From: Botryococcus braunii
Taxonomy: Eukaryota; Chlorophyta; Trebouxiophyceae
NCBI GenBank assembly: GCA_002005505.1
Contig: KV908344.1
Coordinates: 150,001 to 214,000, forward strand
Direction: 5' to 3'
Length of the DNA stretch: 64,000 bases
The position numbers and the translations under genes were made by a program. Positions 18,682-29,066 of this stretch are shown here, one piece after another. Each line of letters starts with the position of its first letter. Position 1 is the stretch's first letter. The notes below the pieces were generated by a model, which worked only from the letters and a program-made list of their open reading frames with translations, did not search any database and was not told the DNA's origin.

Positions 18682-20165
18682 CTGGCTGAGGGGCTCTCGG
18701 AGGTGTCACTAGAGATTACTACAAGCTCTGACTCCGCAGCTCTTGGCGGGGTTGAAGTGGTTTGCTTGCTTCGCTGGAATTGTTGGCGGGACGCATGTAG
18801 CTCTTGGATGGATCTTTGAAATTCCTCCTCACTAATATGATTCAAATAGGATTGTACTGTCAGCTTCATAGGTAGCCCTTTAATTTGTTGGATAGGCTCG
18901 CTGGAAGGGGCTGGCACAACTGGTGGTCTTCGGTACGCCGGCCGGGGAGGATCTGGAAGTGGTGGCAGTCCCCCTAAGTCGACTGGCGGGCGCGGCGCAG
19001 GTGCCCTCCTAGGAAAAGCAGGTACTGGGGCTGGCGTAGGAGGTGCAGCAGTTGAAGGATTATTTCTTGGTGCTGAAGGTTCATTAGGCCCTGGGGCAGC
19101 TGGCCTATTTGAAGATCTGGGGTCCACAGTGGTGTTTTGCACATTATTAGGCCGGCGGCGTAGCAATGGCTGATCCAATTCAGGTGGATTTTCGGCTGGT
19201 CTTTTGGTGGCATAGACGGGGAATGGGTCAGTAAACCCATCATACATCATCCTTACTTGGGGCTGTTCCTCCTCGGCTGGGTCCTCATGAAACTGAGTAA
19301 AATTAGCGGCGGGCATGGGCCTCTGTAATTCTGCAATTTGGATTCTGAGTCTCTCCATTTCTCTGGTAAGCGTATCTATATCGGTTGCGGGTGGCGGAAG
19401 AGGTGCCTCCCTAGGTGGGTTAGCTGGTGCAATCTGTCTTGGCGGTGCTGCTGGTTGCGGCTGATTACGCCTCTCGGGGAAATCTCGCTGACGCGGCCAG
19501 TTTCTATTTTCTCTGTTATCTCTGTTGTTCTCCCTTTGATTTTGCTGCTGCGGCGCGTGTGGCGCTCGCTGATCCACATTGTCAATCGGGCGGCGAGTCC
19601 AAGGCTCACTTCTCTCGCGTGCTGGTACTTCTGTGTTTTGATTAACGTACATACCTCCTAATGGTGCATGCCCAAAGGTCTGTTCATAGTTTGCAGCCAA
19701 ACGTATTATGTCGGCTAACGCTCCATTGCCGGGGTAGGTCATCTGTACTCGCTCCCTAAGATGGGGAACTAAGCCTTTCACAAATAACTGGGTCACCATC
19801 CTGGGTGGCAGAGAGTTCTGCAAGTAACCCACTAATTTCCTGTATCTGTCAGCGTAGCTGCGAACGGTCTCATTTGACAATTGTGCACATGTGTCTAACT
19901 TTAACATAAGGGTGTCTTCATCAAGGCCAAATCGTTCAAGAAAGGCCTCTTTACAGTCATCCCAGTCATGTATATCATCTTGATTTGCGCGGAACCATGT
20001 GTAAGCCTCCTCGCGCATGGCATGCTTAACAAAACGTAAAACCCGATCACCCACTACTTGGTTGATCTCAAGAAAGAGTTCAAAAGACTCTAACCACTGA
20101 AAAGGGTCCTCTGTAGGCTTTCCATAGAAAAATTCCAAACGTACTGGGGCTTGTATGTCTGCCAT
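18682..20165 (-). CDS. Element 3 polyprotein, first half: Gag
   Basis: Starts at ATG 20165 (MADIQAPVRLEFFYGKPTED). Residues ~10-165 fit the retrotransposon gag fold: QWLESFELFLEIN, ESF and WFR motifs, and a DWDDCKEAFLERF-like helix. A long Pro/Arg/Asn-rich region follows, with an EMERLRIQIAEL coiled-coil-like segment. No CCHC zinc knuckle is visible. The frame runs into the Copia target duplicate (18682-18686). If Copia is ignored it continues without a stop into the protease at 11567, so the ORF was open when Copia landed. Confidence 0.75.
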
Positions 20166-21070
20166 GATAATTGTTCAATCAAACAAGGTCTTATGCTCTA
20201 GATCGCCTAACACACTATTAGAGATTACGCTCGAGTGTTCACAATACTAATTAATGTCAGATAATGTTGATACTGCTATATACTTAAATGCTGATTCTGC
20301 TATTATAGCTGGCTGTAGGGGTGCCTGTTCAACAAACGGAGTGTAATCAGACCCCTCCTAAAGGGGCATCTCACTAACTCTGATAATGGAGTTGCAGATA
20401 AGTCTTCCTTCAAATCAGGGTACTCTGAAGCTTCTTAATAATTTTAATTCTCCAACAAACGATAAAACAAACTATAAGTATTTCAGGATTTGCAGAAGCT
20501 CGAGTCTCAATTCAGCTAGTTACGCCAACCTCGGACCTTCAACTCATAAATGCAAACAGTGCAGATGAACTCTGGAAGTACTTTTAATGTGAAACCAGAC
20601 CTTCCTTCTAAAGATGAGATCGAAATATTATGTATTTCCACAGGTGTGTATCACGAAACCGCGATCTTTGATGTTGCTAAGACTTCGAAAAAGAAACAGA
20701 TATGCAAACGCGATTCCAATAGTATAGTATTTACTATTTCTCAATTGTATTCAAACAGAAAACAAGTACTGAAAGCTATCAGATTGTCTCAACTAACTTC
20801 TGCAGTACAATGATGGGGTGCTTCAAACTGAACTTTCCTAATATATGGTTTCGCTGCAAACGGTCGTTGCTGATGTCTTTGCTGTCGTTCCTGCGACACA
20901 CGGAATGTAATCAAGCCCCTCCTAAAGGGGTATACCCAGTTCTATAAGCGGACAAAGCTCAACTGATTCCAAATACGGTACTCACGTGGTGCTATAAATA
21001 CGGCAAATCTGCGCAGAAGGCCAGATTCGGAGAGCTCAGGCGCTGACTAATTCAACGCGCTAAAACTCCC
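20166..21070. other. Element 3 leader with a repeated hairpin
   Basis: About 900 non-coding bases lie between the primer-binding site and the gag start. The motif CCCCTCCTAAAGGGG, preceded by GTAATCA, occurs twice (near 20355 and 20916) and folds as a 5 bp stem with a CCTAA loop. This may be a packaging or dimerisation signal; that role is inference. Confidence 0.5.
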
Positions 21071-21085
21071 TGGACGGTGCAGCCA
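21068..21085 (-). promoter_or_regulatory. Element 3 primer-binding site
   Basis: On the minus strand TGGCTGCACCGTCCAGGG directly follows the 5' LTR. It starts with TGG, complementary to a tRNA CCA end. It differs from the site shared by G1, G2 and the LARD. I cannot name the tRNA. Confidence 0.6.
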
Positions 21086-22477
21086 TATCGGGTACCGATA
21101 CCCAAGGTAGACAAATTTTTTTTTCTGATTGAAAATTAGAGATTTTGCACTACGATTAGTAATAGCTGGGCTGCGGCTTCGCCACTCAAGGTAAATTATG
21201 CGGATCGCCACTCAAGGATCCGGCCTTGAGACCAGGGTTACCGGATTACTGGATTACTGGTTCTTACGATTGTGCGATTCGAAGGCTGGAGGTTACAATC
21301 GGAGACTGCTGCGGTTCAAGTCTCGGATGTTTTAGTCGGGGATCCGTAGTCGGGGTCACCGGCTTACGGCCTATCGCTGGCCGGGCTATCGGACTTTGGG
21401 GGTTGACGGCTGGAGTATGATCTTAACTGGAGTTATAAATCAGATATTTCACTTTCAAAGGTGTTAATCTATTTTATTCTAATCCTACTGTTAGGGTTTG
21501 ATGCTCCTTTTCAGGATCCGGGTTGGTACTACTGTGCGTGATGTTACGACTTAGGTGTGGCGGCTTCGTACCAAATTACTTGCGGCGCTTGTTAAATGAA
21601 ATTTATGAACGACTATATGATAAACAATGAATTACTATAGGTACTGGAACAGGTAAGTTGATTGTTACTGCACGAAGGTGGGACGGCTAGATCTTGGTAT
21701 TGATCTTCGGTCCGTGCTAAAAGGGTGGAATGCTCACTGATACTATTAAGATTTGATAGAAGATATCCAAATCAATACTGGCACTGAGTTTCAGAGGTGT
21801 TGCTTCACAATTGCGACGAGTTACGACAGGCAAGTGGGGTAGATCAAGTTACGACTAGGACATTCAAGGACAAACGGTCAGGCACATTAACGCAGTGGTC
21901 ACGGACGAGGCTAGTAGGAATGTTGGGATTCAAACTTGTGCGGTTACAAAGACTCACGACAGAGGTTTCCCTCACCTAACTTCCTAGCACAGCGCGGTTT
22001 AGAGGACGGCTGGACGCCCTTATATAGTCGTCCCCGAACTTACGCGGAGATTCTGGAAGATTCTGGACCCTTCTAACCGAAAGGTCCAGAAGAACTTAGA
22101 ACCTTCTGGAGGAATCTAGAGAAGCTCTTACAATCAGCCACGCACTTCAAATGCATGACAAACTGACACGTATAAGAAATCTAGAGAGTTCTAGACTGAT
22201 GGAGAAAGTTCTAGACACGAAGTTCACAATGAAGAGACGCTAAACATTACACGTCACCACTGTTCTAGAAAGTACGAGCTGATTCCTGAAACATCAAGGA
22301 ACTGTTTAGCAGCTGCTTATGAACTGCACATTAAAACTGGCCTTCAACGTGCGGGCCAACAACGTGTCAAACAACAAATTTCCCTCTAAGTCCCACTCCA
22401 GACCAACACGTGCGGGGCTGGGACTTAAAAGGGCACAAGATTGAGGGTTTTATCAAGCAGTACAAAATCCTCTCGAG
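21086..22477 (-). repeat. Element 3 right LTR (5' LTR), first part
   Basis: Matches 7181-8571 with few differences. It is interrupted at the LINE-A target site and continues at 40875-40995. A TATATAAG-type box on the minus strand near 22018-22027 may be the element's promoter. Confidence 0.8.
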
Positions 22478-22520
22478 TCCTTTTAGTCCCCACGCTTTTG
22501 ACACCAGATACACTTCTACA

Positions 22521-23432
22521 ATGACGTCTATGTTTACACTTTTAGGGGAGAAGCGTGTTCGTTCGACTACACCTCCCCCTGGTGATGCCGCCATCGCCGT
22601 TGATGGTGCTCTGTCAGGCCCGATCCAGGAGGCCCTGAAGAACATTCTGCCCACCATAATTACTGAGGTAGTAACAAAAGTAGTAGAACAGCTTGTTCCG
22701 AATCTCACGGCGCAGTTCAAGCAGGTCAGTGACAGATTGGACCAGATCACATTGTCCATTGCCGACAGTCACCGTGCAACTGCAGAGCTCCGCCAGGCTC
22801 AAGAGACTATTAGAGCCCTTCAAGAGCTTCACTCCAATGAAATCAACCGGCTTTTGTCGCGACAGGAGGGCCTGGAGCGCCAATGGAAAGCTCCCAATGC
22901 CATTCTATATAATGTCAACGAAGTCCCACGGGACTCGTTGACCGAAGTTAAGTCCCTCATTTCTGGTGGTGTGACCTCAGAAAATAATGGCATTATTGAG
23001 TGCCATCGTTTGGGGCGACAGAACCCGCAGGCCCAAAGACCTCGTCCCATCCTCATCAAGTTCGCAACCGTGGAGCAGAAACACGCGGCGTTTAAACATG
23101 CCAAGCAGCTACGGCTTAATGGAATCACTATGGATGATGATTTAACCCCCGCCCAGCGTGCAACACGCAAGGAGCGCACTGCTGAAGCCATAGCTTTGAG
23201 GAATGCTGGGTGGCGCGTCTTCTGGAGGGGTGACCGCCTCTTCAAGGTCAAGGAGGGTGGGGCACCTACCCTTGTTCCTCTCTCCCACTCTAGATTGGGT
23301 GGGGGGGTTGTTTTGGGTCAGGCTGGAGGCATTTCAGGGTCCTCACCCCCCCTTGGTGGCCTTGGTGAGGGGGTGGCTTCTCCTGGGCCCACCTCGGCGT
23401 CCGGCCCTACTCCTCCCGGTGATCATGCATAG
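22521..23432 (+). CDS. LINE-A ORF1 protein (RNA-binding, L1 ORF1p-like), 303 aa
   Basis: Starts at ATG 22521 (MTSMFTLLGEKRVRST). Residues ~60-125 form a helical, heptad-like region (QVSDRLDQITLSI). They are followed by an RRM-like part (AILYNVNEV, RPRPILIKF) and a C-terminal part (MDDDLTPAQRATRKER) as in L1 ORF1p. The tail is Gly/Pro-rich. It would coat LINE RNA and form trimers. It ends in TAG at 23430-23432, and ORF2 follows in the same reading frame. Confidence 0.8.
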   Translation: MTSMFTLLGEKRVRSTTPPPGDAAIAVDGALSGPIQEALKNILPTIITEVVTKVVEQLVPNLTAQFKQVSDRLDQITLSIADSHRATAELRQAQETIRALQELHSNEINRLLSRQEGLERQWKAPNAILYNVNEVPRDSLTEVKSLISGGVTSENNGIIECHRLGRQNPQAQRPRPILIKFATVEQKHAAFKHAKQLRLNGITMDDDLTPAQRATRKERTAEAIALRNAGWRVFWRGDRLFKVKEGGAPTLVPLSHSRLGGGVVLGQAGGISGSSPPLGGLGEGVASPGPTSASGPTPPGDHA

Positions 23433-24705
23433 GGGTGTCAGGGCCACATTGGGCTATCCATTTTAGTGTGGAACGTGAATGGCCTAACCGACTCGAAGGT
23501 TGCTCTCCATGATTATTTTTCTTATTTTCGGGAACATGATGTGATTCTTCTGCAGGAAACACTCTCCCATGCGTATGACCCAGCTTTGTTTAGGGGTTAT
23601 CGGGTGTTTCTATCCTTATCTTCTCCTTCCTTTTCTCCACTTCCCCTCCCCCACAAGAGGGGTCTTGGTATGCTGATTGCTGTGCGGGATCATAGTGGGT
23701 ATAGTGCGCAATTGTGGGGTTCCACATCTTCTTCATTGTGGGTTAAAGTGACTTTCATGGGTGCCCATTCCCCACCTCTGTATGTGGGAGGGGTGTATGT
23801 TCCCCCGAGGGCTCCCCCCGTCTCCAAGAGGTTCCCATGCCTCATCGGATGGCTGAGCTTGAGGGTCGCATTCAGGAGGCTTTGCTCGATGGTTCAGTGG
23901 TGTTGGCGGGTGATTTCAATGCTCGAGTTTCTTTTGCATCCACGTCGTCTTCTTCAGTTGTCCCAGTGCCGGTTGGCCAAAATCCACATGGCCGTCGTTT
24001 AGTGGATTTGTCTGCGACAACAGGGTTGGTTCTCTGCACGGGGCGGGTCGATGGGGATCTCCATGAGCCCCCTTCTTTTCCCACTCCTCGGGGAGGCACC
24101 CGTCCTGATCATGTCTTAGTCTCAGCGCCCCTTCTTCCTCATGTCACGAGTATTCGGGTGCAAGCTGACTTACGAGGTTCTGATCATTATTCTCACCATG
24201 TTCTTCTTCAGATTCCAGTCTTGCATTGTTCATCGACTCCTCTCCCACTCCATAAGGTCTCTCGTGTCACGTGGAAAGGGACCCACCGTCGTGCCTATGT
24301 GCATGCCTTACAAGGGGAGGAGCCCTCATTACGTACATGCGCAGAACTTGCTCAATCGGGTGATCTCCCTGGGGCATCTTCTCTTCTTATGGCTGTCATT
24401 TCTCGGTCAGCTACACATGCGCATATGAAGGTGTCGCGGCGGGAAAGTCCCCCTTCTCGGCCGCCGTGGAAGCCTTTCTTCACTCACCAGTGTTTTGCGT
24501 TAAAACGGGAGTGGAAGAGGTTGGGTAGGCAGCTAGGATGGCGGGCTCCCCCAGTGGTTCTCTTGGAACGCCGGTACCATTCCTTCGTGAGATCTCAAAA
24601 GAGGTCTTGGCTCCTGACTCAGCTTCAAGACGTTATTGCAATGTTCCATACGGAGCCCCGCCGGTTTTGGCGCCTGCTCAATGGCTCCCCACCCCCGCTC
24701 CCAGG
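23433..24705 (+). pseudogene. LINE-A ORF2, endonuclease part (frameshifted, cut by G1)
   Basis: Continues in the ORF1 frame straight after its TAG, without a nearby in-frame ATG. The start VWNVNGLTDSKVALHDYF and VILLQE is the APE-type endonuclease opening. The frame slips by one base near 23830. It then continues with LAGDFNARVSF, RGGTRPDHVL and LRGSDHYSHHVLL, the catalytic Asp/Asn and SDH motifs. The coding part is cut at CCAGG (24701-24705), the G1 target duplicate, and resumes at 38468. Confidence 0.8.
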
Positions 24706-25181
24706 TGTGATGGAATGTAGGGATTTCCCGGCATTTCTGGACATTTCCCTTACCCCCTAGCCTAGGCGCACATGTGGCGCACATGTCGTACGAGCAACGC
24801 GAGTACGCACGTGCCTAGCGTCTAGCCTTGGCTTCCTAGCCGTCGAATTCCATTGGATAGTTATGGACGTTACTCTCATAGTAGGATTCTAGGATATTTT
24901 CTAGATACTATTGTAGAGGTTTGGTGGACTAGTGCGCTACCATTGGAGGAACGTGAACACACGATCACGAACCACGGGAAGGAACGGATAGAGACGTAAG
25001 CCACGGGAAGACACGCACTCAGGTAATTTGGAAGCTTAGTAGACCACAAGTAGGGAGTGGAAGCTCCGTGAGGTGGGGGTTACTTGTAATTGGAAAGAGC
25101 GTCCAACTTGTCGGCCATCCGGCCTTGTCTCTCTCTCTCTCACAACTTGGAAATTCTCTCTAACTTGTGCATTCTACGACA
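24706..25181 (+). repeat. G1 5' LTR
   Basis: 476 bp, TG to CA, matching 37992-38467 throughout my comparison. Confidence 0.95.
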
Positions 25182-25183
25182 TC

Positions 25184-25197
25184 TGGTATCGGCGAGA
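25184..25197 (+). promoter_or_regulatory. G1 primer-binding site
   Basis: TGGTATCGGCGAGA starts two bases after the LTR. The same 13-14 bases sit beside the 5' LTRs of G2 and the LARD. The implied tRNA 3' end is CTCGCCGAUA-CCA, giving U72 opposite A1, a signature of eukaryotic initiator tRNA. Confidence 0.75.
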
Positions 25198-25299
25198 TGC
25201 CGAATTGTTCTCTGCAAGTCTTTCGCGTGGTGGAAGGAGGAAAGTCGTAGGAGGGAGATCGTTCGATGGAAGGTCCTAACTCTCATATGTGGGCCGTAG

Positions 25300-26319
25300 A
25301 TGTCACCGCCCTCTTCTGGGAAGTTTAAAAACCTTTCTTCGGAAGAAAGAGAATTTTTGGAAGCGTTGGAAAGCTCAGGGGAGCTGGTAGAGGACTTGAT
25401 GGAGGGGGCATCTCGCGATCCGTCGCCCGCTCCGTCCACACCAAAGACAAAGAAGATCAAGTTGACCAATAAAATAAAGGAGCAGTTATTTTTGGAATTT
25501 AAGGAAAAGCTTCTTGCCGAAAGGCAAGTTGGAGGGGATGGGGTGGAGGAGACTCCTCGCCCTAGTGGACAAGTAAGAGCAACTCCTCCTTCTTTGTTTT
25601 CGGGAAAGAGGGGATCTTTTTGCTATTTTGCAAGGAAGTTGGAAGGCTATGCAAAACTAACCAATGTGCCTGCAGGAAAGTGGGTGGCCTTGGGAGTGCA
25701 ATTGATGGAAGAAAGACCCACAAAAGTTTGGGACACACATGTAAGGAAACTAGAAAAGGAAGGGATACATGAGCATACATTGGAATGGAAGGATTTTAAA
25801 ACTTTTATGGTTAAAAGATATGATTCCACAGACACAGTGGCCATTGCCAGGGCAAAATTAGACAAAGTCTTTCAAGGAAATGAGACTGTCGAGAGATATA
25901 TTGAAAGATTTATGTCTCTCTTAGCAGATGTAGAGGTTGACTATCAAATAGCCATGCAAGACCAGTTACATCTTTTTACCAAGGGTCTTAATACTCCTCT
26001 CAAACTTGCATGCACTGTGAACCCTGCAACAGGCAGTCCTTTCACTGATCTGGAAGACATTTGCACTTATGTTGTTAAATATGAGGCAAGTCTCAAAAGC
26101 ACATATGTGGATGCACAGGGACCCAAGAGGAAGAGGGTCTACACCCAGACACCAAGTGGCAGCAGGAGTGGTGGAACAACAGCCCCCTGCACCACCTTCC
26201 TTGGGTTTGGTGGGAGCACCCCCTTTTGGGTCCGGGAGAAAAATTGATTCTAGAACCTCTATTCCAAAGGATAGGGAATGCTATTTTTGTCATAAACTAG
26301 GCCACGAGTCATGGCAGTG
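25300..26319 (+). CDS. G1 Gag, N-terminal part (frameshift, interrupted by G2)
   Basis: ATG at 25300 (MSPPSSGKFKNLSSEEREFL). An acidic/Lys-rich start is followed by a retrotransposon gag domain (FARKLEGYAKLTNVPAGKW, VFQGNETVERYIERF). Reading must slip to the next frame between about 26140 and 26240 to reach the zinc knuckle CYFCHKLGHESWQC, whose last codon spans the G2 insertion. G2 cut at target duplicate CAGTG (26315-26319). Confidence 0.8.
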
Positions 26320-26617
26320 TGATACAGTAGAAACGGCCAAAGGATGCGAAAACAATGGTTACAAGTTGTTTGGGCTCCACCTCAGTACCCGTCCAGTCCG
26401 GCCCGGTCCTTCCTCTGCCAAAGCCTTATTCTATCCTGTTCTAAGTGTGTCCCTGTCTCCATCGCCAATGCGCCTTGTCAAGTAAGGGTCACTCCCTTGG
26501 CGCGTGAAGTAGCCACTTCTTGGCGTGGAGGAACATAACTCACGAAGGGACCTTTATGGAGGTCCAAATCCTCGTGGTCCGGTCATTTTCCTATAACACG
26601 CGACTTTTCCTGTTACA
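26320..26617 (-). repeat. G2 3' LTR (left copy)
   Basis: 298 bp, TGATACAG to CTGTTACA in plus orientation, same as 32366-32663. On the minus strand the purine run AGCTAAGGGGGGGAGGG (26618-26634) precedes it as polypurine tract. Confidence 0.95.
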
Positions 26618-26634
26618 CCCTCCCCCCCTTAGCT

Positions 26635-27206
26635 TGGACGTCACGGCCAAGAGGGAGACTCACTCTAAACAACTACACTACGCACCTAACACACTTGGCA
26701 GAGGTACGGTCCTGTCACGTCCTGTCCGCGGGTACTAGTCTGGCGTCCCCAGCCCAAGCCAGACCCCTGTCCTGTCCTGTCTTGTCCAGCCCTGTCCGTA
26801 TAACAATGTAAAATCTGTCCCGTCCATACATAAATTCGCCCGTCCTGTCCAATAGGAATTCTACCCAACGGCAGTGGGGCCACCCATCTGCGTCGGGCGT
26901 TACGCTACAGCGCGAGCTAGCACGGATGTCGCGACATTACATGCTTGACGTCCGAAACCTGACAAGGGTGAGCAGTCAGCACCGCACGCACCCGAGGTAG
27001 ACGACACCCTACCTCGACGAGTCCTGTCCAGGGTGAGCGGTCATCACCGCACGCACCCGAGGTAGACATTCTACCCCGCTTACGTCCTATTCATCCGAGT
27101 GCGCTCTAGTACTGGGATACCCCCAGGGTACACTCTAAGGGCCAAGCTTAGAGCTTCCAAGGTGGCCCAAGGACGTACCGAGGGGCCGACCCGACCTGCC
27201 AGAGCA
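26635..27206. other. G2 non-coding 3' region with CCTGT repeats
   Basis: Contains many irregular CCTGT/CCGTC pentamers (26700-26860). A ~45 bp direct repeat (GGGTGAGC, then ACCGCACGCACCCGAGGTAG) occurs twice near 26966-27001 and 27030-27066. Confidence 0.6.
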
Positions 27207-27848
27207 CTAAGCGCGCCTAGCGCGCTTCCGCTGCTTCTCAGCATTTTTACCACGTCCTTTACGTTTCTTGTCCACCTTTTCTTTTTGTTCCGGCCTGTGC
27301 TCCGTGGTTAAATCCCAGTACCGCTGTAACGCCTCCCTGGCGTGTTCTAAGTTATCCTCTGGCTCCCAAGTATTATGAATATCCTGATACCCGGTCCACT
27401 TTACAAGATATTCTCGCGCAGTTTTTCGACCTCGTAACTTTCGTTCCCTATGAGCTAGCACAGCCTCGACCTCATACTCCTCTTCTCCATCAATAATCTC
27501 AGGTAGAGGAGGAGGTTGTACCGTCCCACCTTCCTTATAAGGCTTAAGCATAGAAACATGGAAGACATCATGAACCCTCAGAGTTTTTGGAAGCCTAATT
27601 CTGAAAGCTACCGATGATACCTCCTGGACGATGGGAAAAGGCCCAACAAACCGAGGTAAGAGTTTTCTTGTCCGAGTATGCTTGAATTTCAGATTCTTTG
27701 TTGAGAGGAGGACAGGTTGGCCTATTTTTAAAATAGGAGCATCTTTTCTCCTCGCGTCCGCATATGCCTTCATGCGGTCCTGCGCAGCTTTGAGACATGT
27801 CCGCGCTCTTTCTAGATCCCATCTCATCCTTCGTACAAACTTGATTGC
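27207..27848 (-). CDS. G2 pol, C-terminal part: integrase C-terminus and chromodomain
   Basis: Begins in KFVRRMRWDLERARTCLKAA, the helix after the integrase core, equivalent to FMRKMQDKITLARKCLRAA in G1. It continues through the beta-barrel (VLLSTKNL, RFVGPFPIV) to a chromodomain REYLVKWTGYQDIHNTWEPE and a basic tail. It has no start codon of its own and is joined to upstream pol by a deletion junction, with a frame change, near 27849. Confidence 0.85.
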   Translation of the reverse strand, partial: AIKFVRRMRWDLERARTCLKAAQDRMKAYADARRKDAPILKIGQPVLLSTKNLKFKHTRTRKLLPRFVGPFPIVQEVSSVAFRIRLPKTLRVHDVFHVSMLKPYKEGGTVQPPPLPEIIDGEEEYEVEAVLAHRERKLRGRKTAREYLVKWTGYQDIHNTWEPEDNLEHAREALQRYWDLTTEHRPEQKEKVDKKRKGRGKNAEKQRKRARRA

Positions 27849-29066
27849 CACTTTCTGTCAGGTATTTCTAGAGGGTGTAGTAACCCTGCAGGTAAGTGTG
27901 CTGGGGCTTTGACACGCTGACACGAGTCACATTGGGCCACAAAGTCAGCCACATCTGAGGCCATCCCTGGCCACCACCAGGAACGTTGAACTAATTCGAG
28001 GGTCCTGTCCCTGCCTGGATGACCAACTATAGGTGGTCCATGCAAATTTTCCAGGATTTCTCTACGAAGGTTACGTTCGACACCGTCAGAACTCATATGG
28101 TGGGAGGGAACGTAAATGCGCGCACCGCGCTTCCACAAGCCACTATGGAAGCTTAACTTGCGGCGATTTTGTTTACGATGGAGCCAATCATCTATCTCAT
28201 ATGCCTCACTTAAAACCCTTCCCCATCCCCTCAACCCATCCATCGGCGTGGGTAGGGTGGTGGAGTCTGCAGCCTCCCCAACCCCCATCGCTCCTACTCC
28301 GACAGGGGGAGAGTGCTCCCCCAGGGGCCCTGCCCAAGCCTGAACCGACGCCTGAACCCCAGCCTGGGCCCGAGCTAGGGCTCGGACGTGGGCCCCGGCT
28401 AGGTGAGGACTCCTAGACAATGGGTCAGCAGGGTTAGTGGATCCCGGCGCATATTCCCATTGGATGTCGAATAACTGTAGAAACTCCGCCCAGCGCGCCC
28501 GTCTGGGTGAGAGTAGGGTTTGGGTTTGCAAAAAACTATTCGCGCGATGGTCCGTAACAACTGTGAAAGTTTGCCCTAATAAGTAACACCTCCACTCCTT
28601 GAGGGCATACAACACACCTGCAAGCTCTTTCTCAGTTGTGGAATAATTGCGTTCGGCATTACTAAGCTTTTTACTGAAGTATGCTACAGGTCTACCTTCT
28701 TGCAATAGTACTGCACCCACCCCATAGTCACTGGCATCTGAGATCACTTTGAAAGGCTTGCTACTGTCTGGGAGTGCTAGTACAGGAGCATTGGACAAAG
28801 TTTCTTTTAAACTTTGAAACGCGTGCTCTTCAGCTTCTCCCCACGTCCAAGGAACTTTGCCAGTGAGCCGGGTTAAGGGGGCCGCAAGCGTACTGTAACC
28901 CGGGACGAACTTGCGGAAGTAGTTGGCTAGTCCCAAGAATTGTCGTACGTGCGTGCTCCCCGTGGGAGTTGGCCAGTCCACAATAGTCCGAACTTTGGCA
29001 GGGTCAACTTTGATGCCGTCGCGCCCCACGACATGTCCCAAATACCGCAACTCGTCAGCAAAAAAA
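27849..29066 (-). pseudogene. G2 pol, middle part: RT end, RNase H, integrase zinc domain
   Basis: Re-enters the pol frame after the A7 (plus strand) homopolymer at 29060-29066: FADELRYLGHVVGRDG. The RT thumb, RNase H (VISDASDYGVGAVLLQ, TDHRAN) and the HHCC zinc domain ending CDSCQRVKAPAHLPAGLL follow. It stops at DRKWQ, where G1 continues into SMDFITGLP. The whole catalytic core is missing. Confidence 0.85.
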
